Shown here: positions 34,016-43,700 of the stretch, piece by piece
Position numbering within the stretch: position 1 is the stretch's first letter
Layout of the letters: every line of letters starts with the position of its first letter
Source of the DNA: Sphingobacteriaceae bacterium
GTDB lineage: Bacteria > Bacteroidota > Bacteroidia > Sphingobacteriales > Sphingobacteriaceae
Direction of reading: 5' to 3'
NCBI GenBank assembly: GCA_903642215.1
Contig: CAHJWG010000006.1
Span: 1-64,000 of the forward strand
DNA: 64,000 nt
The notes under the pieces: model-generated
Seen by the model: only the letters and a program-made list of their open reading frames with translations
Database searches by the model: none
What the model was told of the DNA's origin: nothing
Made by a program: the position numbers and the translations under genes

Positions 34016-34687
34016 TTAAAGTTTAGGAACCGGAGCCCTCATCAGGCCGTCAGCTTTGTTGATTATTGGAATTTCTGTTTTGTTGTCGGATTGGTGCAGA
34101 TAATTACTTTTGAGTTGCCTGGTTAAAACACTGCTTATTTTGATGATCCGGTTCTCTCTGTCAAGTTCTTTTGGATTGGTTTCAAAAGTTGCCGAGCCAA
34201 ATCCGTTGTTGATCACCAGCATACCCGGAATTTTCCCTTTGCTATTCTCCACCACTTCATTTTCAACATAAAAAGAAATTTGTTTCGTTCGGTTATCACA
34301 CTGAAAACTTCTGGGAAGGCAAAAGATAGAATCCTGATTGATTATTTTTTCATACTGCAAACCGTTAAGTTCATGGGTTGCATCCTGCATCAGCTTAATA
34401 TTACATTCTACGCGCCAAGGTGTATTATCAAACTTTTGCTGCAAAGCTTTAACCGTATCAATGTTACCGATGATGGTATTAACTTTTGCATAAAAGGCAG
34501 TAAAAAGCACGATGTAAATAGCAGAAGCACCCGTTGCGTTGATTTTAAAACCACTGAAATTACCGGTGCTGAAAAATTTATCTTTAGGTGCAATTTTATA
34601 CAGTAAAAATGCCGGCAGCAACGGAATCAGATAAATTAGGCCGATACAAAAGATTTTATAAAGCGGATCTGTATCAATATTTTCCAT
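34016..34687 (-). CDS. hypothetical membrane-anchored protein
   Basis: A 223-residue protein with two N-terminal membrane spans (about residues 11-29, IFCIGLIYLIPLLPAFLLY, and 54-69, ASAIYIVLFTAFYAK) and a periplasmic domain of about 150 residues with a beta-rich pattern (KIPGMLVINNGFGSATFETN). No family is recognised. It heads a two-gene unit with the secreted protein that follows. The start ATG is at 34687. Confidence 0.5.
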   Translation of the reverse strand: MENIDTDPLYKIFCIGLIYLIPLLPAFLLYKIAPKDKFFSTGNFSGFKINATGASAIYIVLFTAFYAKVNTIIGNIDTVKALQQKFDNTPWRVECNIKLMQDATHELNGLQYEKIINQDSIFCLPRSFQCDNRTKQISFYVENEVVENSKGKIPGMLVINNGFGSATFETNPKELDRENRIIKISSVLTRQLKSNYLHQSDNKTEIPIINKADGLMRAPVPKL

Positions 34688-34737
34688 CTCTGTGTTAATT
34701 ACAGCGTTAATAAATTATAAGAAGTTAGGATTTTGGT

Positions 34738-34947
34738 TTAATCCCGAACTTGATTATAGCTCAAAGTTGGCTTTAAAAGCAGTTGACGGAAAGCGTATTG
34801 CCACGTAAACCGGTGCGTATAATTACTTATTTTATTGATCGAGGCAAAAGTTTTTGATAAATCTTTTCGAGTTATTATAAGCGGAAGTTTTGTTGTTTTT
34901 AAGTCGTATGCAATTCTATCTAAACTTAAAGTCAATACTGTTTTCAT
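34738..34947 (-). CDS. doubtful 69-residue ORF
   Basis: An isolated frame with no recognised domain; it has a basic, aromatic C-terminal half (YTHRFTWQYAFRQLL). It has no tight neighbour: 50 bases separate it from the membrane-protein gene downstream. The surrounding 34688-35114 stretch holds nothing else I can support. It may be a small gene, a decayed fragment or chance. Confidence 0.25.
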   Translation of the reverse strand: MKTVLTLSLDRIAYDLKTTKLPLIITRKDLSKTFASINKISNYTHRFTWQYAFRQLLLKPTLSYNQVRD

Positions 34948-35114
34948 TACAAAAAAGCATTAATCAACGTTTCGGCCATTTGTATTTAGCTTCTATTATC
35001 CATTGCCGGTGTTTTCTTTAGGTTAAAAATGAAGAAGACTTTATTAATCAATTTAAAACATATCGCAGCTCGTCTGTTTTCTATTTTAAAATTGATAGCT
35101 AACCTTTTTTATTT

Positions 35115-36050
35115 ATGAAAAATCAAGAAACCAACACATCTGTAAGATATGATCATTTTGGCGGTATAGACGTTCTTTACCTGGCAGAACTTCCTTTACC
35201 GATACCTGAGCCGGAGCAGGTAGTTGTTCGTATAAAAGCGGCCGGAATAAATCCCGGTGAAGCTGCTATCCGGGAAGGATTACTGCAAAAAATGTTTCCT
35301 TCTACTTTTCCTTCAGGGCAAGGAAGTGATTTTGCAGGGATTGTGGAATCGGTTGGAAACGGAAGTAAGTTTAACATCGGAGATGAAGTGATCGGTTTTA
35401 GTACGAACCGCAACAGCCAGGCAGCTTTTATAGTAGTGGATGAAAGCCAGTTAACACCTCGCCCGGCAGGGGTAAGCTGGGAACAGGCAGGCGGTTTATA
35501 TGTAGCAGGTACAACTGCTTATGCAGGGATTCGTGCATTATCGCTGCAGCCCGGAGACGTGCTGGTAGTTTCTGCGGCGGCGGGCGGCGTAGGTTCCCTG
35601 GCTGTACAATTAGCTAAAAATCTCGGTGCGGAAGTATATGGTTTTGCAAGCCAGCCGAACCATGAATGGCTAAAGCAGCATGGCATTATCCCGGTAGCTT
35701 ACGGCGATGATAATGAAAGAGAATTGTTAGCTGCACTAAACGGTAAGCAGGTAAATGCTTTTTTTGATGCTTCGGGCAAGGGTTATGTGGAGCTGGCCGT
35801 AAAAATGGGCGTACCAAAGGATAAAATCAATACCGTTATCGACTTTGAGGCAGCCGGCAAATACGGCGTAAAAACCATAGGAAGTGCCGATGCTACCAGT
35901 GCTGAGGTATTAGCTGAACTGGCACAGATGATTGCCGATGGAAAGCTGGAGTTCCCGATTGCCGGTACTTATCCGCTATCACAGGTTAAACAGGCTTTTG
36001 AGGAGCTTGAACGAAAACACACACATGGTAAAATCGTATTGATTCCTTAA
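35115..36050 (+). CDS. NADPH-dependent quinone/enone reductase (zinc-free MDR family)
   Basis: A 311-residue medium-chain dehydrogenase/reductase of the quinone oxidoreductase type. The N-terminal catalytic domain has KAAGINPGEAAIREG and GQGSDFAGIVESVGNG. The nucleotide-binding motif is VVSAAAGGVGSLAVQLAK (AAGGVG at about 155-160). No zinc-ligand cysteines are seen, as expected for quinone reductases of this group. The protein ends with FEELERKHTHGKIVL, the typical closing motif. It should reduce quinones or activated alkenes with NADPH. It stands alone. Confidence 0.88.
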   Translation: MKNQETNTSVRYDHFGGIDVLYLAELPLPIPEPEQVVVRIKAAGINPGEAAIREGLLQKMFPSTFPSGQGSDFAGIVESVGNGSKFNIGDEVIGFSTNRNSQAAFIVVDESQLTPRPAGVSWEQAGGLYVAGTTAYAGIRALSLQPGDVLVVSAAAGGVGSLAVQLAKNLGAEVYGFASQPNHEWLKQHGIIPVAYGDDNERELLAALNGKQVNAFFDASGKGYVELAVKMGVPKDKINTVIDFEAAGKYGVKTIGSADATSAEVLAELAQMIADGKLEFPIAGTYPLSQVKQAFEELERKHTHGKIVLIP

Positions 36051-36396
36051 ATACAGGTTTATATCAAACCCGGTAATTAAATTAAAAAGCAAAGCAGATG
36101 GCAAACTTTTATTTAAAAAGCTGTTTGACCAGGCCGGCCAGACTGCAAAAAAAAATGGGATACTGTAAAAAGCAAAATAGAAACCCGGAAAGTAATTACC
36201 AGCTATTTGGTATCGGCTAAAATATTATGCCTTGTGCTACTGTCATATACCGGTTAGTTTACTACTTTTAAAGAGTTTGCGGAGATGAGTTTAATTTTTA
36301 TAGCGGTAAAAGAAGCATCCCATTCGCATAAAAAGACATAAGTTTAAATTATTTCACAACCGTAAATAAAATTATCAGAATCGAATCAAAGAGTTT
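36051..36396. other. gap between convergent genes with a word copy
   Basis: No supported gene. A 42-codon frame from 36098 and an overlapping frame reading DGKLLFKKLFDQAGQ look like chance or a worn fragment. A plus-oriented word (TAAAAGAAGCA) lies at 36307-36317, in the region where the rightward reductase and leftward kinase transcripts meet. No hairpin terminator was found. Confidence 0.45.
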
Positions 36397-37692
36397 TTAA
36401 AAATCAATAGTAAAAACAGTACAAGCCGGCTGTACCGTTTTCAACGAAAAACTAAAACCGTGATTGGTTAATATTTCTCTAACTAAAGTTAACCCGATAC
36501 CTTGTCCGTCTTTTTTAGTGCTAAAAAACGGCGTAAACAGCTGTTCGCTTTGTTCGGCTGTAATTCCGGTTCCGGTATCTGTAATGGTTAATTGCTTTAT
36601 TTCAGAATTTAATTTAAAGGTAATTACACCTCGAGAACCGATTGCTTCCATTGCGTTTTTTACGATGTTGATCAATACCTGCTCCATCTGCTGTTCATCA
36701 GCCAAAATTTGGAATGAGTTATTTGCAGGTTCAACACAAAACTTGGTATCTTTTTCTTTGGCTTGTATTTCCATCAGTTTACAAACCGATCGGATAAACA
36801 AATTTAATTCAAAAAGCTTTTTGTTAGGTTCCGGCAGTTTAACCAAATCAGCAAAATTGCGCACAAACAGGTTTAGGTTTTGGTTACGGTCTAATGCAAC
36901 TTGCAAAGCTTCGGGCAGCATACTGTTTTTATCACCTAAAAATTCAGAAGTTTTTAAAGTAGATTGAATGATCGAATTTACCGGGCCGATGGTGTTGTTA
37001 ACTTCGTGTGCCATCATGCGGATCACTTTTCCATAAACATTCTTTTCCGCTGCTAAAAGTTCGGCGGTAAGTTCTTCGATCATGATAAAATGCCGAGAAA
37101 AACCTCGGTCGATAAAATGAGATTTCTGGATTTTATAAGTAGTTGCGCCAGTATATTTTACGGTTTTTGCTTCGCCGGATTTTAAAGCTGCAACATGTTT
37201 TAACAATATGTTTGCTTGTAAACGGATGGGCTGCCTGATTAGTTCCTGTTCGTTAAGGCTTAAAATTTGTAAAGCTTTTGGGTTGATCTGCTGTATCTGA
37301 TCGTCATAATCCAGCACAATAATCCCGGTTGGCGAAGTAGAAATCAGCTTTTCCAGAAAAAAATGCTGCTGTTCCTGCAAGGTGCGTTCGCTGCGCAATT
37401 GATCCATCATCCGGTTATAAACACTGATTAGCTGGTCAACTTCATATTTTCCGGTCGATAAAAACTTAACATTAAAATCGTAATCCTTGATCGCATCCAA
37501 ACCTGCCATCAAAGATTTTAAAGGCTGAATCAGTTGCCGGTATAAATTCCAGGAGATGATGATCGAAATGATGATGAAAACTTCTGCAACTAAAAACAGT
37601 ATTTTGTTTTCCTTAAAGATAAAGTAGGTGAGCACCAGTGTAACCAGGTGCAGGATAAATACGAAAATGATGTATTTAGTCCTCAGCTTCAT
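36397..37692 (-). CDS. NtrY-like membrane sensor histidine kinase
   Basis: A 431-residue sensor with two adjacent membrane spans (about 6-25 and 31-50), a HAMP-like linker (51-105), a PAS domain (about 108-205, STSPTGIIVLDYDDQIQQINPKAL), the phosphorylated histidine His229 in RMMAHEVNNTIGPV, and an ATP-binding domain with INIVKNAMEAIG (N box), ITDTGTGI (G1) and FFSTKKDGQGIGL (F/G2). Almost no periplasmic loop exists, so it senses within the membrane or cytoplasm. It overlaps the start of its regulator's stop region by 17 bases and closes the efflux operon. It presumably phosphorylates the NtrC-type regulator encoded just upstream. Confidence 0.9.
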   Translation of the reverse strand: MKLRTKYIIFVFILHLVTLVLTYFIFKENKILFLVAEVFIIISIIISWNLYRQLIQPLKSLMAGLDAIKDYDFNVKFLSTGKYEVDQLISVYNRMMDQLRSERTLQEQQHFFLEKLISTSPTGIIVLDYDDQIQQINPKALQILSLNEQELIRQPIRLQANILLKHVAALKSGEAKTVKYTGATTYKIQKSHFIDRGFSRHFIMIEELTAELLAAEKNVYGKVIRMMAHEVNNTIGPVNSIIQSTLKTSEFLGDKNSMLPEALQVALDRNQNLNLFVRNFADLVKLPEPNKKLFELNLFIRSVCKLMEIQAKEKDTKFCVEPANNSFQILADEQQMEQVLINIVKNAMEAIGSRGVITFKLNSEIKQLTITDTGTGITAEQSEQLFTPFFSTKKDGQGIGLTLVREILTNHGFSFSLKTVQPACTVFTIDF

Positions 37693-39049
37693 CGTAGGAA
37701 ATTTGGTATTTATCCAGCCGCCTATACAACGTACTTCGTGTCAAACCCAACGATTTTGCCGCTTTAGAAATCTTGTTGTTATGGTACTCCAATGCTTTTT
37801 TTATCATCTCTTTTTCCACTTCTTCCAACGTAACCATGCCAACGCCGGGAAGCTGCATTTTGCCTGAATTAGCAGGAGAAAGGTCTAACTGCGCGCTGAT
37901 ATTTTCAATATCCAGTTTGTCTTTTGTGTTGACTAAAACGGAGCGTTCGATCAGGTTTTTAAGCTGACGGATATTGCCCGGTAAAGGAAGCTGCTGCAAC
38001 CATTTTAAAGCGTTGGCAGATAACGACAAATTCGGTCGGTTATAAATGGTTTTCAGGTTGTTGATGAAGTAATTTGCCAGCAGCGGAATATCTTTTGGCC
38101 GCTCTCTTAAAGCCGGTAAATAAATAGTAATCAAGTTAATGCGATATAAAAGATCTTCCCGAAAGCTGGCTTTGGCAACCATCTCATTTAGGTTTTTATT
38201 GGTGGCACAAACCACGCGAACGTCAACTATTTTAGTACGGCTGCTGCCCAAAACTTCGTAAGTACGATCCTGCAAAACACGCAATAATTTAACCTGGCTG
38301 CCAGCATCCAAATCTCCTATTTCATCCAAAAAAATGGTTCCTTTATTGGCCATTTCAAAGCGGCCCATCCGGTCAAAACGTGCATCGGTAAAAGCACCGC
38401 GAACATGGCCGAACATTTCACTCTCAAACAAAGAAGTAGAAATCCCGCCCAAATTTACTTTGATAAAAGGCCGGTTTCGCCGGGCACTGTTTTGATGGAT
38501 AGCTTCCGCAATCAGTTCTTTGCCCGTTCCGCTTTCGCCCATAATTAAAATGGAAGCATCCGTAGCGGCAACGCGGCCAATCGTTTCCAGTATTTCCAGC
38601 ATCCGTGAATCTTCACCAATTATTTGCTCAAATTTGTATTGATTATCTAACTGTTTTCGGCTGCGCTGCTGGCTTTTGTGATCGCCTAAATCCAAAAAGG
38701 TTTTAACGGACTGCAGCAAATGTTCGTTGTTCCATGGTTTGTTGATAAAATCGTTCGCACCCATTTTCATACCGCGGACAGCCAGTTCAATGCTGCCCCA
38801 GCCGGTAATCAGGATCACCGGGATTGCTTCGTTTATCTGCTTAATTTTAGACAGAAGTACCAGACCTTCTTCGCCGGATGTTCCGATAGAAAAATTTAGG
38901 TCGAGGATAATCAGCTTAGGTTTATTTTTCTTAATAATGGATAAAGCCTCGCCCGGCGCAGCAGCACTCATCACTTCATAACCTTCGTTTTTCAACAGTA
39001 AAACAAGCGAAGTACGTACCGCAATATCGTCATCAATCAGCAGGATCAT
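37676..39049 (-). CDS. NtrC-family sigma-54 response regulator
   Basis: A 457-residue regulator. The receiver (1-120) has its phospho-acceptor Asp50 in LIILDLNF. The AAA+ domain has Walker A GESGTGKELIAEAIH, the loop that touches sigma-54 reads GAFTDA instead of GAFTGA, and Walker B is GTIFLDEIGDLD. A Fis-type helix-turn-helix closes it (KISKAAKSLGLTRSTLYRRL). It should activate sigma-54 promoters when phosphorylated by the kinase that follows. The GAFTDA change is unusual at a functionally important position and may alter coupling to sigma-54. It lies inside the operon it probably controls. Confidence 0.9.
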   Translation of the reverse strand: MILLIDDDIAVRTSLVLLLKNEGYEVMSAAAPGEALSIIKKNKPKLIILDLNFSIGTSGEEGLVLLSKIKQINEAIPVILITGWGSIELAVRGMKMGANDFINKPWNNEHLLQSVKTFLDLGDHKSQQRSRKQLDNQYKFEQIIGEDSRMLEILETIGRVAATDASILIMGESGTGKELIAEAIHQNSARRNRPFIKVNLGGISTSLFESEMFGHVRGAFTDARFDRMGRFEMANKGTIFLDEIGDLDAGSQVKLLRVLQDRTYEVLGSSRTKIVDVRVVCATNKNLNEMVAKASFREDLLYRINLITIYLPALRERPKDIPLLANYFINNLKTIYNRPNLSLSANALKWLQQLPLPGNIRQLKNLIERSVLVNTKDKLDIENISAQLDLSPANSGKMQLPGVGMVTLEEVEKEMIKKALEYHNNKISKAAKSLGLTRSTLYRRLDKYQISYDEAED

Positions 39050-39070
39050 AGTAGGGCGTTAAGGTCGTAA

Positions 39071-40255
39071 TTATTCTTCATGTAAAGCAACCGCAGGATA
39101 AATGGCAGCCGCCTGTTTGCCGGGATAAAGCGAGCAGGCCAGCACCACAAAATAAATAAACAGGATGGCTAAACCAAGTGCCGTTAAATACACGCTTGCC
39201 GGCAAATCAAACACATTAAGCAACGGAAACTGTACGGCAAAAAACGACCCGATTATCAGCGAAAAAGTAGCCACAATCAACGCTTCATTAACCAATTGAG
39301 AAGATACCGAACCGCCTGATGCGCCGATTGCCCTTCGTAAACCAATTTCGCCGCGGCGTTTATTAATGTTGTACCAAAGCACGCCGAAAATGCCTAACGC
39401 AACATTGATGATGAGAAAGGCTGCCACAATGGAAAGTATAATCAGCGGAACCAAGGTAATTTTATTATAACTCTTTAATTTATTGGGTAGATGCTCTATT
39501 TCGATGTTAGAATTTTTGAGTGAATTAGAAAGCATCTTTGATAAATGGCTCTCAAAAGAAGCATCAGCATCCGGGCTAACTTTAAGCAAAATTTTGCTCA
39601 TCCAGTGATAAGCAGAAGTGTCATATCGGTTGTACATACTTATATCTGCCGATTGGTAATCGCCATCAAATTTAATATCGTTTATCACACCGATTATTTT
39701 GATTTTATTCTTGTCTTCATAATAATTAATAAATTTCCCAATTGCAGAAGCTTTGCCAAACAGCTTTTCTTTCAGCATATTATTAATTATTGTAACCCTG
39801 GTTTTAGAACCAGCATCCTGCTTGTTGTACCAATGTCCTTCTATCACTTTTATGCCTAAAGTATTGGTATAATTTTCATCTACCGTAAACTGATTTACCC
39901 TGTCAATTTTTTTACCTTGATACATAAATGCACTGGTTGAATGTGAATTTGAAAAAGGAACATTTCCACTGGTAAAAGAAGCATTCTGCACTTGCGGCAA
40001 CGCTTTTATATTCCGCAATAATCCTTCGTAAAACAACGTGAGCGAATCGGAATTAGTGGTTTTTAAAGAGTTATTATAGGTGATTACCCAAACGTGTTCA
40101 TAATTAATTCCCATTGGTTTTGCATAGTTGCGGTAGGAATTTACGCCGAAGGAAAACACGGCAAACATCACCAAAAAAGATAATAATATCTCAACAATTA
40201 GCAAGGAATTTTGCTTCTTTTTATTCCAGATCAGCTTAAATAAGTGCTTGAACAT
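39071..40255 (-). CDS. MacB/FtsX-type ABC permease (second of two)
   Basis: A 394-residue permease with one N-terminal span (LLIVEILLSFLVMFAVFSFG), a large periplasmic domain (about 45-270) and three C-terminal spans beginning near LVPLIILSIVAAFLIINVALGI. The cytoplasmic loop KRRGEIGLRRAIGASGGSV is the coupling motif of the FtsX/MacB family. These permeases do not form a conventional channel; they drive periplasmic partners mechanically using ATP. It is paired with a second permease and an ATPase upstream. A word copy at 39973-39983 reads NASFTS in the protein. Confidence 0.88.
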   Translation of the reverse strand: MFKHLFKLIWNKKKQNSLLIVEILLSFLVMFAVFSFGVNSYRNYAKPMGINYEHVWVITYNNSLKTTNSDSLTLFYEGLLRNIKALPQVQNASFTSGNVPFSNSHSTSAFMYQGKKIDRVNQFTVDENYTNTLGIKVIEGHWYNKQDAGSKTRVTIINNMLKEKLFGKASAIGKFINYYEDKNKIKIIGVINDIKFDGDYQSADISMYNRYDTSAYHWMSKILLKVSPDADASFESHLSKMLSNSLKNSNIEIEHLPNKLKSYNKITLVPLIILSIVAAFLIINVALGIFGVLWYNINKRRGEIGLRRAIGASGGSVSSQLVNEALIVATFSLIIGSFFAVQFPLLNVFDLPASVYLTALGLAILFIYFVVLACSLYPGKQAAAIYPAVALHEE

Positions 40256-40287
40256 AGTAGCTTGATTTTAAAGATTGATAGATTTGA

Positions 40288-41517
40288 TTAAGCTTTCAGC
40301 GCAGTTACTACATTTAGTTTAGACATGCGCCAGGCCGGATAAACGCCCGAAAACAATCCGAAGAAAACACAGATAAAAAGAGCATAAAGCAATACTGTGA
40401 AATTTAGGCGGAGTTCGAGGTTGGCGATAAACTTTGCATCGTTAATAAAATACATTGCAATAAGCGAAAGCACGATACCAATTATTCCGCCCAGAAAAGT
40501 GAGGATCAGATTCTCTATAATAAACTGGTAAACCAGCGTTTGCGATGATGCGCCGAATGCTTTACGTACACCAATTTCTGAGGAACGCTCCATAATTCTG
40601 GTTATATTGATATTAACTAAGTTTAGCGTTGGTAATAACATTACGAAAAGCGCAAACAGGCTCAAAGCGATAATTGCATACGTCATCCCGGATTTTTTTT
40701 CGTTACCGCTTCGCACATAAGCATCCAAATAAGAATCGGCATGACTGTGTATCACATTAAATTCCTTGCTTGGCATGGGTAATTTGGGAATGATCAGATC
40801 AAATTCCTTTTGCATTTTTGGTACATCGGCTTTGGTTTTTGCAAGTATAATCCCGCTAAATTCGCCCAGATAACTTTTATCATCCTTTAAATTTATTTTA
40901 GAAACGGTGTAAGGCAAATAGATATCGGCATACAACATATAAGCCGTAATCGGGATATTTTTTACCACGCCGCAAACCCTGTATTTTACGTTATCGGCTT
41001 CCAGGTATTTGCCCACTACCGGCCCGGCTTGTTCGCCAAAATAAGCTCTTTTTATATCCTCGGATATTACGGTTACGCGCTCGGCATTATCAATTTGCTG
41101 ACTGGAAATGGCTTTTCCTTCCAAAAATTTATATTCGAGTATGTCCCAGTAATCGGCATTGGTGTATTTAAAATTAATGTCGATTTTATGGTTGTTTACA
41201 TAAGTATTGGTTGTGCTGTAGTTGGAAGAAACAGCCAGTTTAACCGGTGTTTTCATGCTGCGCACGTAATGATCGAGGAAGTAATAAGATACGGAAGATG
41301 AGTTCATGGATTCCTTGCCATCTTGTTCTATTTTATTAATGTATAATGATCGGTCGCGCTTTTTATCCGGGTAATCATCATTGATAATTTTGTCGATAAA
41401 AGCAGTAGCAACCATCAAAATGGTTAGCGTAAAACTGATGCCAAACAGGCTGATAAACGTAAAAAACTTGCGGCGCCTTAACACCGCTATGGCTATTTTA
41501 AAGTAGTTTTTAAGCAT
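40288..41517 (-). CDS. MacB/FtsX-type ABC permease (first of two)
   Basis: A 409-residue permease with the same layout: an N-terminal span (FFTFISLFGISFTLTILMVATAF), a periplasmic domain and three C-terminal spans. The coupling loop is MERSSEIGVRKAFGASSQ. With its downstream partner it would form a heterodimer served by the ATPase gene 23 bases upstream. Protein content and order (adaptor, channel, ATPase, two permeases) fit a tripartite exporter of lipids, peptides or toxic compounds. The substrate is unknown. Confidence 0.88.
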   Translation of the reverse strand: MLKNYFKIAIAVLRRRKFFTFISLFGISFTLTILMVATAFIDKIINDDYPDKKRDRSLYINKIEQDGKESMNSSSVSYYFLDHYVRSMKTPVKLAVSSNYSTTNTYVNNHKIDINFKYTNADYWDILEYKFLEGKAISSQQIDNAERVTVISEDIKRAYFGEQAGPVVGKYLEADNVKYRVCGVVKNIPITAYMLYADIYLPYTVSKINLKDDKSYLGEFSGIILAKTKADVPKMQKEFDLIIPKLPMPSKEFNVIHSHADSYLDAYVRSGNEKKSGMTYAIIALSLFALFVMLLPTLNLVNINITRIMERSSEIGVRKAFGASSQTLVYQFIIENLILTFLGGIIGIVLSLIAMYFINDAKFIANLELRLNFTVLLYALFICVFFGLFSGVYPAWRMSKLNVVTALKA

Positions 41518-41540
41518 GGTTTTTTGTGTTTTATGCTGAT

Positions 41541-42206
41541 TTATAATACTTGCGAACCATCAAATAAGCGCACCAAACGATGCGTTTTCTGCGCCATATT
41601 TTCATCGTGGGTAACCATCACAATTGTGGTGCTGTCTTTTTGGTTCAGGTTGATCAAGATTTCCATAATTTCGTTTCCCATGGCACTATCCAAGTTGCCG
41701 GTTGGTTCATCAGCCAAAATAATTTCCGGCTTGCCGACTATTGCCCTTGCTATGGCTACACGCTGGCGTTGTCCGCCGGATAATTGTGTCGGGAAATGTT
41801 TCATCCGGTTGCTTAAACCAACCTTTTCCAACGCTTCTGATGCAAGTTGCCTTCTTTCTCTGGCTGATGCATCCCGGTAAAGCAAAGGCAATTCTACATT
41901 ATCCAGCACCTGCAGATCATTGATTAAATGATAACTCTGGAAAATAAAACCCAACTTCTGGTTACGGAAACGCGCCAGTTGCTTGTCCGAAAGCTTTTCT
42001 GTCGTTTGCTCTGCTATTTCAATCTGGCCTTTTGAAGGCGCATCCAGTAAGCCCATAATGTTTAGCAATGTACTTTTGCCGCAACCCGACGGGCCCATGA
42101 TTGACAAAAACTCGCCTTTAGCAATATTCAGGCTGATGTTGTTGAGCGCTAAAGTTTCGATGTTAGTGGTTCGATAAACCTTTTCAATATTTTTTAAACT
42201 GATCAT
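41541..42206 (-). CDS. MacB/LolD-type ABC transporter ATPase
   Basis: A 221-residue ATP-binding subunit. Walker A is GPSGCGKST (38-46), the Q-loop is in FIFQSYHLI, the signature is LSGGQRQRVAIARAI, Walker B is IILADEPTGNLD, and the switch histidine is in VMVTHDEN. The PTGNLDS stretch places it in the LolD/MacB/FtsE group that pairs with FtsX-type permeases. Length is normal for a stand-alone ATPase. Confidence 0.92.
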   Translation of the reverse strand: MISLKNIEKVYRTTNIETLALNNISLNIAKGEFLSIMGPSGCGKSTLLNIMGLLDAPSKGQIEIAEQTTEKLSDKQLARFRNQKLGFIFQSYHLINDLQVLDNVELPLLYRDASARERRQLASEALEKVGLSNRMKHFPTQLSGGQRQRVAIARAIVGKPEIILADEPTGNLDSAMGNEIMEILINLNQKDSTTIVMVTHDENMAQKTHRLVRLFDGSQVL

Positions 42207-42227
42207 GATAATATGGTTATACTGTTT

Positions 42228-43688
42228 TTAATAGGTAATTTTTCGGTTCTTTTCAAAGTCGTAAAGCGAAAGATAACGCAGCTGATAATACGCGCCCCAG
42301 AAATCACGTAGTGCGTTAATAAAATCGCGTTTCGCCTGGTCGTTTTCCTGGAAAGCTATACTTAAATCGGTAATGCTGAGATCACCTAAAACATATCTTT
42401 CTCTTGCTATCTGATATTTTTCGCCGGCAATGCTATCCGCCTGGGCGTTAGAAGCAATCTGTTCTTTCAACAGGTTAAACAAAGTAACTTGCGTAATAAT
42501 CTGCTGCTTAAAAGTCTGTTTGTCCTGTTCCACGGCATATTCTGTAAACTGCTCATTGGCTTGCGCCGTTTTAGTTTTGGATTTCGACCGGCCCCAATCC
42601 AACACCGGAATAGCGAACTGCAGCTGCAGCAACTGCTGGTTTTGCGGCGACCGGTAAACCGCCGGAATAGTAGCGGCACTATTAGAAAAACCCAAGTTTG
42701 CAGTTAAGTTAGCAATCAACCCAGTTTGGCCTTTTGCTTTGGCAACATCGCGCTGGGCTTCGGCAATACGCCTGATGAAAGCAATCGCATCAGAACGGTT
42801 TGCAAATGCTTCGTTTAGCACCTTTTCTGTGTTAACCTCCATCCGGCTAATCTGTTCGGGCACCACCAAAGCAATGCTGCTTTCGGTATCAAAACCCATA
42901 TAACTGCGCAATGTAAGCGTTGCAATCTCAATATTTCTCTTGGCAATACCGACTGCTTTTTGTGCGTTGAGCAACTCAAGCTGCAATTGCAGGATTTCAT
43001 TTTTTGAGACTTTGCCCAGTTCAAACTTTACATTAGCTACTTTTAATATCTGTTGCGTATTTTTTAGGTTGATTTCCGCAACTTGTAGATTTACCTGCGC
43101 CAGTAACAGATCGAAAAAATAACCTTCAACCGTTACGGCAATTTGCTCCTGCGATTCGATAAACGCCTGTTTGCTTTCGTTAAATTTTAACGGCTCAATT
43201 TTTTTATCCCACTTTAAACTGCTGTATTGAAAAAGCGGCTGACTAAATCCAATCGCATAAGGCACACCGTTATATAAAGTGTTGTTCCGGTCGAAATCAT
43301 CAAAACGCTGCAAATTTGTGGTGCCGTAAATTGTGCCACCGGTTGCGGTAATGGTCTGGCTGAAATCCAGCTGTAAACTGGAATTATCGTTATGTACTGG
43401 CTGAAACAAAATGCTGCCGTTCGGCTGTAAAACCTGCTGGTATGTTTTGCTGTAACCCGGTAATATCCCGCTTAACGAAAGTTGCGGTTGATAGTTGGAT
43501 TTATAAGTCCGCCATTCCCAATACTTCGTTTCTTTTACAGCGACTGCCTGTTTTGCTGCGATTGAATTTTTACGTGCCAGATCAACTACCTGTTCTAAGG
43601 TTAAACGTAAAGTATCCTGACCGATAGCAGCATTAGAAACTACGGTAAAATTAATTATGTAAAATAAGATGAAGTACAAGTGTTTCAT
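42228..43688 (-). CDS. TolC-family outer-membrane efflux channel
   Basis: A 486-residue exported protein with a signal peptide (YFILFYIINFTVVSNAAIGQ), then the doubled helical-barrel pattern of TolC proteins, with two related halves (EINLKNTQQILKVANVKFELG and NEQFTEYAVEQDKQTFKQQI). It forms the outer-membrane tunnel for the exporter. It lies 12 bases after the adaptor gene and 21 before the ATPase gene. Confidence 0.88.
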   Translation of the reverse strand: MKHLYFILFYIINFTVVSNAAIGQDTLRLTLEQVVDLARKNSIAAKQAVAVKETKYWEWRTYKSNYQPQLSLSGILPGYSKTYQQVLQPNGSILFQPVHNDNSSLQLDFSQTITATGGTIYGTTNLQRFDDFDRNNTLYNGVPYAIGFSQPLFQYSSLKWDKKIEPLKFNESKQAFIESQEQIAVTVEGYFFDLLLAQVNLQVAEINLKNTQQILKVANVKFELGKVSKNEILQLQLELLNAQKAVGIAKRNIEIATLTLRSYMGFDTESSIALVVPEQISRMEVNTEKVLNEAFANRSDAIAFIRRIAEAQRDVAKAKGQTGLIANLTANLGFSNSAATIPAVYRSPQNQQLLQLQFAIPVLDWGRSKSKTKTAQANEQFTEYAVEQDKQTFKQQIITQVTLFNLLKEQIASNAQADSIAGEKYQIARERYVLGDLSITDLSIAFQENDQAKRDFINALRDFWGAYYQLRYLSLYDFEKNRKITY

Positions 43689-43700
43689 TTTTGTATGATC

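Noticed and set aside
36098..36223. Short frames between the quinone reductase and the histidine kinase, one reading DGKLLFKKLFDQAGQ
   Set aside because: The protein-like frame lacks a start, and the frame with a start looks random; it could be a worn fragment but cannot be supported.
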